64,000 nucleotides of DNA, taken from the NCBI GenBank assembly GCA_015231755.1, contig JADGAZ010000009.1, positions 1 through 64,000 of the forward strand, given 5' to 3'. The first letter of the stretch is position 1. Each line of letters begins with the position of its first letter. This document shows, in pieces, positions 45,385 to 54,608 of the stretch. The notes beneath the pieces are model-generated. The model saw only the letters and a list, made by a program, of their open reading frames with translations. It was not told where the DNA came from and searched no databases. The DNA comes from Magnetococcales bacterium. Its GTDB lineage: Bacteria > Pseudomonadota > Magnetococcia > Magnetococcales > Magnetaquicoccaceae. Position numbers and translations under genes: made by a program.

Positions 45385-48300
45385 ATGACCCATCCCGATT
45401 TTGAACTGTTGCGCCGCGAACCCGTGACCGCCCTGAAACTGACCGTGGAATCCTACCGGCATCGCATCACCGGCGCGCGACATGTCCACCTGATGGCCGA
45501 CGATCCTCACAACGCCTTTCTGGTGGCTTTTTTGACCGTGCCGCTGGACTCCTCCGGGGTGGCCCACATCCTGGAACATACCGCCTTGTGCGGCAGTCAA
45601 CGTTATCCGGTGCGGGATCCGTTTTTCATGATGCTGCGGCGTTCCTTGTCCACCTTCATGAACGCCTTCACCTCCAGCGACTGGACCGCCTATCCCTTTG
45701 CCACCCAGTCCCGCAAGGATTTCGACAACCTGTTGCGGGTCTATCTGGACGCGGCGTTTTTCCCCAATCTGCACGCGCTTGATTTTGCCCAGGAGGGGTG
45801 TCGGGTGGAGTTCGTGGATCCCAACGATCCCAAGACCGATCTGGTGTTCAAGGGGGTGGTCTACAACGAAATGAAGGGGGCGATGAGTTCTCCGGCGCGG
45901 GTGTTGTCCCACACCCTGTCCGAACAGCTCTTTCCCACCACGACGTATCATTTCAACAGTGGCGGCGATCCGGAAGAGATACCCTCTTTGACACTGGAAG
46001 GGCTGAAAGGGTTCCATGCCCGTCACTATCATCCCTCCAACGCCATCTTTATGACTTATGGGGATATCTCCGCCCATGAACATCAGACCCGCTTCCAGGA
46101 TCTGGTGTTGTCTCATTTTCAGGAGAATACCGGGGCTTCCTCCATTCCGGACGAGGTGCGCCACACCGCGCCGCTGCGGGTGGAGGGAACTTATGCCCTG
46201 GATGGGGCCGATGAGATCCAGGGCAAGACCCATGTGGTGCTGGGTTGGCTGCTGGGACGCAGCATGGAGCTGGAAACGTTGCTCAACGCCCATGTGCTTA
46301 ACGGGGTGTTGCTGGACAACAGTTCTTCGCCCCTGCTGAAACTGCTGGAAACCTCGGAACTGGGGGCCTCGCCCTCTTCGTTGAGCGGTCTGGACGATTC
46401 GGGACGGGAGCTGGTGTTCGCCTGTGGCCTGGAGGGATCGGAACCGGAACACGCCGATGCGGTGGAACGAGAGATTCTCGACTTGTTGGAGCGGGTTTCC
46501 CGGGAGGGGGTGGAGCCGGAACGGCTGGAATCGGTGCTGCATCAGTTGGAACTCTCCCGCCGCGAGATCGGTGGGGATGGCATGCCCTATGGGCTGAAAC
46601 TGTTGTTGAACGCCTTGACCCCGGTGCTGCACGGCGGGGATCCCGTGACCGCTTTGGCTTTGGATGAGGCTTTGGTGGCTTTGCGGGAGCGGGTGAAGGA
46701 TCCGGATTTCATCAAGGGGTTGGCCCGTCAATGGCTGGTGGACAATCCCCATCGGGTGCGGGTGGTGTTGACCCCGGATCCGATCCTGAATGCCAGGCGC
46801 GCCGAGCAGGAGGCGGAGCGGTTGCGGGTGATTCGTGCCGCCATGGACGACGCGACGCGGCAGCAGGTGATGGAACAGGCCCGCGCCCTGATGGCGCGTC
46901 AGGAGTTGGAAGACGATCCGGAGATTCTGCCCCGGCTGGAACTGGGGGATATTCCCGACGACATCGCCATTCCGGAAGGCACGGAAGCCCCGTTGGGTCA
47001 ACTGCCGGTTTTCTGGTTCAAGGCGGCCACCAACCGGTTGGTGTATCAACAATATGTGCTGGATCCTCCCGCGATGCCGGATGAGTTGCTGGAGTTGTTG
47101 CCGATTTTTTCCACCTGTCTGCCGGAGGTGGGATGCGGGGGCCGGGACTATCTGGAGACCCAGGCCCATCAATCCGCCATCAGCGGCGGCATCGCGGCCC
47201 GGATCGGCATGCGCTCCTCGGTGGACGATCTGGAGCGGTTTCGCGGTGTGTTTTGCATCTCCGGCAAGGCGTTGTCCCGCAATCAGGATGCGTTATCACA
47301 ATTATTGAAAGATACCATCGACACCGCCCGCTTCGACGAATGGACCCGTTTGCGGGAACTGGTGGCCCAGATGCGCTCCTCGGCAGAGATGCGGGTGACC
47401 GAAAACGGACATGTGTTGGCCCTGTCAGCCGCCGGAGCGGGACTGAACGCCGTGGCGGCCTTGAACGATCGCTGGGGCGGGATGTTGGCGGTCAAGCGGT
47501 TGAAGGCTTTGGACAAGGCGTTGGATGATCCAGGCGAGTTGGCGGCTTTCGCCGGACGGCTGGAGGCGTTGCGGGAGGTGTTGCGACAGGCGCCGGGCCG
47601 CATGTTGATCGTGGGGGAGGAGGAGGATTTTGCCAATTTCGCCGAGGGATTGTCTCGAACCTGGGGTGGAAGGGAAAGAGTGTCGGATCTGGGGGGCGGC
47701 ATCCATGCGGGACCCTTGGCCGGACCCGAGCGGCACGCCTGGGCCACGGTCACCACGGTCAATTTTTGCGCCCGGGTTCACAAGACCGTGCCTTATGCCC
47801 ATCCCGACGCTCCGGTTCTGGCGGTATTGGGGCTGTATCTGAAAAACGGTTATCTGCATCGCGCCATTCGCGAGCGGGGAGGGGCGTATGGCGGCGGGGC
47901 CGGGTATGATTCGGACAGCGGACTGTTTCGCTTTTATTCCTATCGGGATCCCCGTCTGGAAGAGACCCTGGCGGATTTCGAGCGTTCCATCGAGTGGTTG
48001 ACAAGCGGCAAGGCCGACGCCCGCGCTCTGGAAGAGGCGATTCTAGGTGTGGCGGGCTTGATCGACCGTCCCGGCTCTCCGGCTGGCGAGTCCAAACGGG
48101 CCTTTCACGACGCCCTGTATGGCCGTCTGCCCGAGGTGCGACGCGCTTTCCGCAAGCGGGTGCTGGAGGTGACCGGGGCTGACCTGCGCCGCATGGCCGA
48201 GACCTATCTCTCCCCGGTGGGCGCCGGATACGGTGTGGTGACCCAGGCGGAGATGATGGAAAAAGGGCTGGGCGGGGACTGGATCAAGCGGACGTTGTGA
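45385..48300 (+). CDS. M16C (presequence protease-like) zinc metallopeptidase
   Basis: A 971-aa insulinase-family peptidase. ATG 45385 begins THPDFELLR; an in-frame ATG at 45361 would add 8 residues. The inverted zinc motif HxxEH is present as H61-I-L-E64-H65 followed by CGSQRYPVRDPF. The downstream Glu region (YNEMKGAMSSP) and the conserved YG...GGAYGGGAGYD loop near the C-terminus are in place. All four M16 half-domains are present in one chain, as in PreP/Cym1-type enzymes that degrade short unstructured peptides inside a chamber. There is no signal peptide, so it should be cytoplasmic. Confidence 0.93.
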   Translation: MTHPDFELLRREPVTALKLTVESYRHRITGARHVHLMADDPHNAFLVAFLTVPLDSSGVAHILEHTALCGSQRYPVRDPFFMMLRRSLSTFMNAFTSSDWTAYPFATQSRKDFDNLLRVYLDAAFFPNLHALDFAQEGCRVEFVDPNDPKTDLVFKGVVYNEMKGAMSSPARVLSHTLSEQLFPTTTYHFNSGGDPEEIPSLTLEGLKGFHARHYHPSNAIFMTYGDISAHEHQTRFQDLVLSHFQENTGASSIPDEVRHTAPLRVEGTYALDGADEIQGKTHVVLGWLLGRSMELETLLNAHVLNGVLLDNSSSPLLKLLETSELGASPSSLSGLDDSGRELVFACGLEGSEPEHADAVEREILDLLERVSREGVEPERLESVLHQLELSRREIGGDGMPYGLKLLLNALTPVLHGGDPVTALALDEALVALRERVKDPDFIKGLARQWLVDNPHRVRVVLTPDPILNARRAEQEAERLRVIRAAMDDATRQQVMEQARALMARQELEDDPEILPRLELGDIPDDIAIPEGTEAPLGQLPVFWFKAATNRLVYQQYVLDPPAMPDELLELLPIFSTCLPEVGCGGRDYLETQAHQSAISGGIAARIGMRSSVDDLERFRGVFCISGKALSRNQDALSQLLKDTIDTARFDEWTRLRELVAQMRSSAEMRVTENGHVLALSAAGAGLNAVAALNDRWGGMLAVKRLKALDKALDDPGELAAFAGRLEALREVLRQAPGRMLIVGEEEDFANFAEGLSRTWGGRERVSDLGGGIHAGPLAGPERHAWATVTTVNFCARVHKTVPYAHPDAPVLAVLGLYLKNGYLHRAIRERGGAYGGGAGYDSDSGLFRFYSYRDPRLEETLADFERSIEWLTSGKADARALEEAILGVAGLIDRPGSPAGESKRAFHDALYGRLPEVRRAFRKRVLEVTGADLRRMAETYLSPVGAGYGVVTQAEMMEKGLGGDWIKRTL

Positions 48301-48453
48301 CCTGCGGGATGGTTCGGCGGTCAGGATCCAGGATGAAATCGATCAGAACAAGGGGGGGAAAGCCAATCTGGCATGGATTTTTTGCGAGGAGATGCTAAAA
48401 TCGTCCCTGGAATTTGATTTCTGGCCGATGTGACTGCGAGGGAGTCCGAAAAG

Positions 48454-49767
48454 ATGTTGCTCCGTTTTGGCGTGGAGAATCTGTTCTCCTTTCGGGATTA
48501 TCAGGAGATCTCCCTGGTGGTCCCGAAACGTTCCAATCAGGATGCGGTCCGTGGTGTGTTGTCGGGGCCGGGGATCAAGGATCCTGTGGTGCCTGTCGCC
48601 GCGATCTATGGCGCCAATGCCTCCGGGAAAAGCAATCTGTTGGCTTCTTTGCTTTTTTTTGTGAAGGCCATCCGGTGGTCCCACAGTGAACCGGGAATGC
48701 CGAATGCTCGGGTGTCTTTTGGGTTGGATGACGTATCAAAACAGGCGCCCTCCCGGATGGAGTGTGATGTCATCGCCAATGGCGTTCGTTACCAGTATGG
48801 TTTTCGTATCGATGATCAAAGGGTGTTGGAAGAGTGGTTGTATGAGTTTGCCGTGGGTTCCCGGCACCGTATTCTGTTTCATCGCAACCATGCTGAAACG
48901 GAAGAGTTTTATTTTGGTCCATACCTGAAAGGCAACAACCGGGCCATTCAAGAGCAGACCCGGAAGGACAGTCTGTTTCTTTCCACGGCTGGAATAAACA
49001 ACCATAAGACATTGAATCCCTTGTGGAATTTTTTCTCTGATGATCTGATTGGTAATCTTGGGATCGATGAAAGGTCTCGTATTTCCTCCAGCATGAATGA
49101 CTTGGAATCAAACTCTGTTTTGCGCGAGCAGGTGGTTTCTTTCCTGCGGGAAGCGGATACAGGGATTTCGGGTATCAAAATGAGTGATATGCCATCAGAA
49201 TTACAGGAAAAAATAATCAAAAATGTTGATCGTCAATTCTCAAACAACCAGAGTATGCGAGATATTGCAAAAAGACTCGTTCCGGCTATGAAGAATATCT
49301 TGTTTCAGCATTCCATCGGCTCCAAGGATTATACGCTGCACCACGGCCTTGAAAGCCGGGGGACGCAGACCATGCTTGGCCTTGGGATCCAGGTGTGCCG
49401 GATTCTGGAGCGGGGTGGGGTGCTGGTGGTGGATGAATTGGAATCCGGTCTGCACCCTTTTGTGGCCAAGCGACTGGTGGATCTGTTTCAGGACAGCAAC
49501 ACCAATTCCACAGGGGCGCAACTGCTGTTTGCCACCCACTACACCCATCTGATGACCGATCTGGCCCCGGCCCAGATCTGGTTGTGCGAAAAGAACGGGC
49601 AGGGCGCGACGGAAATTTATCCCCTCACCGCTGCCCAACCCCGCAAGGGGGAGAATCTGGAGCATGGCTATTTGAGAGGCCGATATGGCGGGGTGCCGTA
49701 CATGGGGCCCATCGAGAATGTGTGGCCATTCAGGAAAAGAATCAAAGCCGGGGAAGTGGTTCCATGA
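48454..49767 (+). CDS. RloA/AbiLi-like AAA ATPase of a two-gene defence system
   Basis: A 437-aa ABC/SMC-like ATPase. ATG 48454 has GGGAG 9 nt upstream; a GTG at 48430 is possible. The start LLRFGVENLFSFRDYQEISL is typical of AAA15/OLD-type ATPases. Walker A is GANASGKS at 53-60, and Walker B (VLVVDELESGLHP) lies near 322 with the D-loop and FATHYTH switch His near 360. The middle section (about 48.9-49.3 kb) is clearly more AT-rich than the neighbours, suggesting recent transfer. It overlaps the RloB-like gene by 4 bp. RloA-RloB pairs match the AbiL abortive-infection system. Confidence 0.85.
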   Translation: MLLRFGVENLFSFRDYQEISLVVPKRSNQDAVRGVLSGPGIKDPVVPVAAIYGANASGKSNLLASLLFFVKAIRWSHSEPGMPNARVSFGLDDVSKQAPSRMECDVIANGVRYQYGFRIDDQRVLEEWLYEFAVGSRHRILFHRNHAETEEFYFGPYLKGNNRAIQEQTRKDSLFLSTAGINNHKTLNPLWNFFSDDLIGNLGIDERSRISSSMNDLESNSVLREQVVSFLREADTGISGIKMSDMPSELQEKIIKNVDRQFSNNQSMRDIAKRLVPAMKNILFQHSIGSKDYTLHHGLESRGTQTMLGLGIQVCRILERGGVLVVDELESGLHPFVAKRLVDLFQDSNTNSTGAQLLFATHYTHLMTDLAPAQIWLCEKNGQGATEIYPLTAAQPRKGENLEHGYLRGRYGGVPYMGPIENVWPFRKRIKAGEVVP

Positions 49768-50450
49768 CTGCCAGGAAGCCCGTCCGCCCGACCCCTCCCG
49801 CACGATCTTTGCGCACGGACCCGCCTCCACGTCCTCCCAGACCCGATTTGATCATCTGTTGTGAAGGCGAGAATACCGAACCTCTTTATCTGGAAGCCTT
49901 TGCAGCGCGGCACGGTGTGCATCTGAAGCGCGGTACCCATATCTTTGGGCCATGCGGAGTGCCTGAGACGGTATTTGAATGCGCTCTCAAGAAGAAAAAA
50001 GAGAAAGATCATGAGAATCGCCGCAATAGAACAGAATTCAGGGTCTGGATCGTCATCGATGTGGATGAACATGCGCAGAGGATTCCGGGACTCTTGAAAC
50101 GCGCCGAAAATAAAGGCATTGAGGTGGCCCTGTCCAATCCCTGTGTCGAGGTTTGGGCCTTGTATCATTTTGATCCGCCCCCGACTGCGGAACTTGACCG
50201 ACATATGGCTCAATCGAAACTGCAACAGCGGATGCCGTCTTATGACAAGGACCAGGGCAAGTATTTTGATCTGGATAGGATGAATCCAGGGTATGAAAAG
50301 GCGGTCAGAAATGCCCGTCAGGCCCGGGAATGCGCGGAACGGGAAGGAACCATTCTGGCGAATCCTGCCTCCAGTCTCGATCGACTGATGGAGTTGATTC
50401 GCCAGATGGGCAGCAGACCACAACCGACGCCAGCTTCCAATCCAGCGTGA
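49764..50450 (+). CDS. RloB/AbiLii-like TOPRIM-fold effector
   Basis: A 228-aa protein. After a Pro/Arg-rich start, IICCEGENTEPLYLEAF holds the first TOPRIM Glu (E34). VIDVDEH at about 97-103 holds the Asp pair, and SNPCVEVWALYHF follows. This order is diagnostic for RloB, which has a TOPRIM-like nuclease fold. The family is the presumed toxin half of RloA-RloB/AbiL modules, held or activated by the ATPase. The ATGA overlap with the upstream ATPase gene and the isolated position fit a mobile defence cassette. Confidence 0.83.
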   Translation: MTARKPVRPTPPARSLRTDPPPRPPRPDLIICCEGENTEPLYLEAFAARHGVHLKRGTHIFGPCGVPETVFECALKKKKEKDHENRRNRTEFRVWIVIDVDEHAQRIPGLLKRAENKGIEVALSNPCVEVWALYHFDPPPTAELDRHMAQSKLQQRMPSYDKDQGKYFDLDRMNPGYEKAVRNARQARECAEREGTILANPASSLDRLMELIRQMGSRPQPTPASNPA

Positions 50451-50508
50451 TTCGGGTTGCCGGAGGGTTGATCTTGACGCTTTGGTTGCAAGCAAGGAGC
50501 GATGACAC

Positions 50509-51597
50509 ATGATCCTGGTAACGGGTGGAGCCGGTTTTATCGGAGCCAATTTTGTCCACTCCTGGCTGGAGCGGACCGGTGAGGCGTTGGTCAATCTCGA
50601 CAAGCTCACCTATGCGGGCAATCTGGCCAATCTCGCCGCCTTGCGGGGGGATGCCCGGCATGTGTTCGTTCAGGGGGAGATCGGCGACCGGGAGCGGGTG
50701 GGGGCGTTGCTGGACACGTATCGACCCCGCGCCGTGGTTCATTTCGCGGCGGAGTCCCATGTGGACCGCTCCATTTTAGGGCCGGGGGAGTTCATCCAGA
50801 CCAACGTGGTGGGGACGTTTCATCTGTTGGAGAGGGTGCGGGACTACTGGAGCCGTCTGCCGGAGACAGCTGCGGAAGGGCCGAACCGGCAGGATTTCCG
50901 TTTTTTGCAGGTCTCCACCGACGAGGTGTTCGGCACCCTCTCCCCCACGGACCCCCCCTTTGCCGAAAGCAACCCCTTTTTGCCCAACAGTCCCTATGCC
51001 GCCTCCAAGGCCGCTTCCGATCATCTGATCCGCGCCTGGCATCACACTTTCGGCCTGCCGGTGCTGACCACCCATTGCAGCAACAACTATGGGCCGTATC
51101 AGTTTCCGGAGAAACTGATTCCGTTGATCATTCACAACGCCTTGGCCGGCAAGCCTCTGCCCATTTACGGGGATGGTCTCCAGGTGCGGGACTGGTTGTA
51201 TGTGGAGGATCACTGTCAGGCCATCATGCGGGTGCTGGAGGCGGGACAAAAGGGGGAGACCTACAACATTGGCGGATGGAACGAACAGCCCAATATGGAT
51301 GTGGTTCGGATCATTTGCTCGGTGCTGGATCGCCTGCATCCCAGGGCGGATGGACGCGGTTATGCCGAGCAGATCACCTTTGTCAAGGATCGTCCCGGCC
51401 ATGATCGTCGTTACGCCATCGACGCGGGCAAGATCGAAAGAACGTTGGGCTGGAAACCCGCCGAAACCTTTGACAGCGGCATTCTGAAAACCGTGCGCTG
51501 GTATCTGGATCATGCCGAATGGGTACACGGGGTGACCAGTGGCGCCTATCGTCAATGGGTGCATCGCCAGTATGGGGAGGCATCCTCCCCGGTCTGA
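50509..51597 (+). CDS. rfbB: dTDP-glucose 4,6-dehydratase
   Basis: A 362-aa short-chain dehydrogenase-type enzyme that converts dTDP-glucose to dTDP-4-keto-6-deoxyglucose. The NAD-binding TGGAGFIGANFV, the FAAESHVDRSI segment, the STDEVFG signature and the active-site YAASKAASDHLI (Y-x3-K) are all present. The C-terminus has RPGHDRRYAIDAGKIERTLGW. ATG 50509 has AAGGAG 9 nt upstream. rfbA, rfbC and rfbD are not adjacent, so the gene is separated from the usual rhamnose cluster. Confidence 0.95.
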   Translation: MILVTGGAGFIGANFVHSWLERTGEALVNLDKLTYAGNLANLAALRGDARHVFVQGEIGDRERVGALLDTYRPRAVVHFAAESHVDRSILGPGEFIQTNVVGTFHLLERVRDYWSRLPETAAEGPNRQDFRFLQVSTDEVFGTLSPTDPPFAESNPFLPNSPYAASKAASDHLIRAWHHTFGLPVLTTHCSNNYGPYQFPEKLIPLIIHNALAGKPLPIYGDGLQVRDWLYVEDHCQAIMRVLEAGQKGETYNIGGWNEQPNMDVVRIICSVLDRLHPRADGRGYAEQITFVKDRPGHDRRYAIDAGKIERTLGWKPAETFDSGILKTVRWYLDHAEWVHGVTSGAYRQWVHRQYGEASSPV

Positions 51598-51674
51598 TTG
51601 GTTTGGATGACCCTTTTGGGTGGGATTTCCAGACGCCACGCCAGAAGGTGTACCGGATAAACTCCCTTGCAAGC

Positions 51675-51691
51675 ATCCCCTCCCCCAGGAT
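51675..51691 (+). promoter_or_regulatory. Candidate RcnR/CsoR-type operator
   Basis: ATCC and GGAT flank a C-tract (ATCCCCTCCCCCAGGAT), which on the other strand is the short inverted repeat around a G-tract bound by RcnR/FrmR-type repressors (for RcnR, TACT-G6-N-AGTA). It ends 11 bp before the ATG of the repressor gene. Confidence 0.4.
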
Positions 51692-51702
51692 AGGATAAGG
51701 TC

Positions 51703-51972
51703 ATGGACAAGCATACCCATCACCCTGAAATCGTCTCGCGTCTGAAACGGGCCTCGGGCCATCTGGTGAAAGTCATCGCCATGATCGAATCCGGCCAAGG
51801 GTGCGAAGCGGTGGCCCAGCAGCTTCAGGCGGTGAGCAATGCCCTGGTGACGGCCAAGCGGCAATATGTTTCCGATCACATCGAACATTGTCTCGATGTC
51901 CAGGACGACATGAGCATGCGGGATGTGGTCGCCCAGGTCAAAGCCATGAAGGTCATGACCAAATATTTGTAG
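51703..51972 (+). CDS. CsoR/RcnR/FrmR-family transcriptional repressor
   Basis: An 89-aa helical repressor of the metal/formaldehyde-sensing DUF156 family. The pattern VSRLKRASGHLVKVIAMIES followed by GQGCEAVAQQLQAVSNAL is characteristic. The conserved Cys in GQGC, the His/Cys in DHIEHCL, and the N-terminal His residues (HTHH) resemble the RcnR metal site (N-terminal His, Cys35, His60, His64). That favours nickel/cobalt or zinc over copper. It precedes a CDF exporter gene by 31 bp, which it presumably represses. Confidence 0.87.
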   Translation: MDKHTHHPEIVSRLKRASGHLVKVIAMIESGQGCEAVAQQLQAVSNALVTAKRQYVSDHIEHCLDVQDDMSMRDVVAQVKAMKVMTKYL

Positions 51973-52003
51973 CGACAATTTTTTCTCAAGAGGGAGACCA
52001 CCC

Positions 52004-53437
52004 ATGTCCGATGCCGATGTCACCACCCCGATTCATGGCGATCACGGGGGGCCTTTGTTGCGGCATGCCGATGGGTGGTTGGAACTGTCGGTGTTTGAAA
52101 CCGGAGTGCCACCCCGTTTCCGGCTGTATTTTTTGGGTGAGTCGATGGAGGCCGTGAATCCGCCCGCTCCGGATACGGTGCGGGTGGAGAGCGAACGGGC
52201 TGGCGATGTGCGGCAGGCCTTCACCTTTCATCACGACGGGGCCTTTCTGGAATCCCATGAGGAGATCCCGGAACCCCATGAATTTTTGCTGCGGGTGGAA
52301 CTGGAACCGGGCCGCCAACGGCTGGCGATTCTGTTCACCGAAGAGGGGCATGATCACGACCATGGGCACGCTTCGGAACCGGCTCATGCCCATCCGGATG
52401 AGGACGGGCACGGGCATCCGGAAGCGGCTCATCCGGATGATCATGGCCACCATGGGGATCACGGTCACCACGGAGAGCATGGTCATCATGATCACGGCCA
52501 TGATCACGGCTCTGGGCTGCTCGGCTGGCTGAAAGGGACTTTCGCCCACTCCCATGACGTGAGCGACAAGGTGGATTCGGTGATGGAATCCAGTGAAAAA
52601 GGGATTCGCGCCCTCAAGATTTCGTTGGTGGGGCTTGGCATCACGGCGGTGCTTCAGGTGTTTGTGGTCTTGTATACCGGATCCGTGGCCCTGTTGGCCG
52701 ACACCATCCACAACTTTGCCGACGCAGCCACCAGCATTCCGTTGTGGATCGCCTTTGCCCTGGCCAAACGCGGCCCCAATCAGCGGTTTACCTACGGCTA
52801 TGGCAAGACCGAGGATGTGGCCGGCGTGATCATCGTCGGCGTGATCTTTTTTTCCGCCTGTGTGGCGGGTTACGAGGCCTTTGAGAAATTGATCCACCCC
52901 GCGCCCATGGCACACCTGGGATGGGTGGCGGCTGCGGCGTTGATCGGATTTGTCGGCAACGAGGCGGTGGCGGTCTATCGCATCCGTGTGGGTCGGGAGA
53001 TCGGTTCCGCGGCGTTGATCGCCGATGGTCACCACTCCCGTGTGGATGGTTTTACCAGCCTGTCGGTGTTGATCGGGGTGCTCGGTACGTCGATGGGCTT
53101 TCCGCTGCTGGATCCGTTGGTGGGCATCGGCATTACGGTGGCCATCTTGTTTATCGTCAAGGATGCGGCCCGTGCGGTTTGGCATCGACTGATCGACGGC
53201 ATCGAACCGGAAATCCTCGATGAAATCCGGCATGCCCCGGAGCATGTGCCCGGCGTGCGGGCCGTGCGCAGCGTGCGGGCCCGTTGGATCGGACACAAGG
53301 TCTACAGCGATGTCACCATTGCCGTGGATCCGGAGCTTTCGGTGCGGGTGGGAACGGCCATCGCCCATGCGGTGGAAAAATCCCTGCGGGATCATGTCCG
53401 CCTGCTTGGCGAGGTGGTGGTGCGGGTGCAGGCTTGA
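52004..53437 (+). CDS. Cation diffusion facilitator with N-terminal extra domain and His-rich linker
   Basis: A 477-aa metal exporter. Residues 1-112 form an extra, apparently beta-rich domain (FRLYFLGESMEAV, HEFLLRVELEPGRQRLAI) not usual in CDF proteins. Residues 116-168 are an extreme His/Asp/Gly tract. The CDF core follows with six membrane helices; the transport site motifs are ADTIHNFADA in helix 2 and ADGHHSRVDGFTSL in helix 5, and a cytoplasmic C-terminal domain ends the protein. The His tract suggests zinc, nickel or cobalt. Together with the upstream RcnR-like gene it forms a metal efflux unit beside the zinc uptake block. Confidence 0.9.
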   Translation: MSDADVTTPIHGDHGGPLLRHADGWLELSVFETGVPPRFRLYFLGESMEAVNPPAPDTVRVESERAGDVRQAFTFHHDGAFLESHEEIPEPHEFLLRVELEPGRQRLAILFTEEGHDHDHGHASEPAHAHPDEDGHGHPEAAHPDDHGHHGDHGHHGEHGHHDHGHDHGSGLLGWLKGTFAHSHDVSDKVDSVMESSEKGIRALKISLVGLGITAVLQVFVVLYTGSVALLADTIHNFADAATSIPLWIAFALAKRGPNQRFTYGYGKTEDVAGVIIVGVIFFSACVAGYEAFEKLIHPAPMAHLGWVAAAALIGFVGNEAVAVYRIRVGREIGSAALIADGHHSRVDGFTSLSVLIGVLGTSMGFPLLDPLVGIGITVAILFIVKDAARAVWHRLIDGIEPEILDEIRHAPEHVPGVRAVRSVRARWIGHKVYSDVTIAVDPELSVRVGTAIAHAVEKSLRDHVRLLGEVVVRVQA

Positions 53438-53439
53438 TG
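53424..53439 (+). repeat. Direct repeat, left copy, at the end of the CDF gene
   Basis: GGGTGCAGGCTTGATG occurs here, spanning the last codons of the CDF gene. An exact copy is at 58986-59001 and a one-mismatch copy lies at 59014-59029. The copies bracket the znu-zur-permease block. Confidence 0.7.
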
Positions 53440-53707
53440 ATGACGGAGGGGGTTGGTGCGGGTGCAGACTCGGCGAGCGGAATTTTGACCGCTGGCGCAA
53501 GAAGTCGATGTCGAGTGGGGATCTGTCGATGCCGTCTGCGGTGCCGATGTTTTAGCGTCTGGGGAGGTGTTGCCGTCTTCTGCGGTGTCTGGAGGAGGAA
53601 TCGGTGCGTTGGGAGCGCGCGCCGGGAACCCGACGGCGCTCCTGCCGCGACCGTTTCGTCTGCGGAATCGTCATGACGATGGGGGCGTTTCAACAGAAAA
53701 ATAAAAA

Positions 53708-54589
53708 TCAGTCGCGCATGGCCTGTTGCAACTGTTCCACATTGTGTCGGAACAGTTGCAGATAGGTTGCCGCCGGTCCGTTGGACGCGGAAAGGGATTC
53801 GACATACAAGGTTCCACCGGCCTTGGCGCCGGTTGCTTGGCCGATCTGTCGCACCAGGCGAGGATCGTTGGAACTCTCCAGAAAATAGGCGCTGATGCCT
53901 TCCTGCTTGATCTGTCGGATCACCCCGGCAACCGTGGCCGCAGAGCTTTCCGATTCGGTGGAAAGTCCTTGTGGCGCGAGAAAGGTCAAGCCATAGCGGT
54001 CGGCAAAGTAGCCAAACGCATCATGCCCGATGAGCAGCTTTCGTTGTTTTGCAGGGATGGCCTGCATGGCCCGACGCGTCTCTTCGTCCAACTGTTGCCA
54101 CTCTTCTTGATAACGCGTCCCCCTGTCCTGATAGGTTTTGGCGTGATCCGGATCGGCTTCGGAAAGCGCCTTGACGATGTTCCGGCTGTAGATCACGCCA
54201 TTGGCCGCGCTGTTCCAGGCATGCGGATCGGCAATCTGTTGGCCATCTTTTTCCATCATGCGAGGCGCAATGCCCGTCGTGGCGACTACGGGTTGTCCAG
54301 CGAAGCCGGAGGCGGCGACCAATCGCTCCATCCACCCTTCCAGCCCCAGACCATTCATGACCACGACCTTGGCGTTTTTCAGGTGGCGCAGATCGGCGGG
54401 TGTCGGCTCGTAAGTGTGGGGATCCCGATCCACGCCGACCAATGTCGTCACCTGCACATGGGGACCACCCACCTGTAAAACGATATCCCCCAGAATGGCG
54501 TGGGTGGCCACTACGTTCAGAGGTTTGGCCTGGACGTTTGGCAACATCCCAAAAAATAGACCGGCAGCAACAAGAAATATCATTTTCAT
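53708..54589 (-). CDS. znuA: Zinc/manganese ABC transporter substrate-binding protein
   Basis: A 293-aa cluster A-I periplasmic binding protein. ATG 54589 has AGGAG 8 nt upstream. A signal peptide (1-22) precedes VVATHAILGDIV (first His), DRDPHTYEPTP (second His), IADPHAWN and GHDAFGYFADRYG, with the acidic ligand near the end (FLESSNDPRLV). The long His/Asp loop of E. coli ZnuA is missing, so manganese would be possible from sequence alone. The divergent Zur gene and the palindrome favour zinc. It is the last gene of the znu operon. Confidence 0.88.
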   Translation of the reverse strand: MKMIFLVAAGLFFGMLPNVQAKPLNVVATHAILGDIVLQVGGPHVQVTTLVGVDRDPHTYEPTPADLRHLKNAKVVVMNGLGLEGWMERLVAASGFAGQPVVATTGIAPRMMEKDGQQIADPHAWNSAANGVIYSRNIVKALSEADPDHAKTYQDRGTRYQEEWQQLDEETRRAMQAIPAKQRKLLIGHDAFGYFADRYGLTFLAPQGLSTESESSAATVAGVIRQIKQEGISAYFLESSNDPRLVRQIGQATGAKAGGTLYVESLSASNGPAATYLQLFRHNVEQLQQAMRD

Positions 54590-54608
54590 GCTCAAGACTC
54601 CTGCAAGG

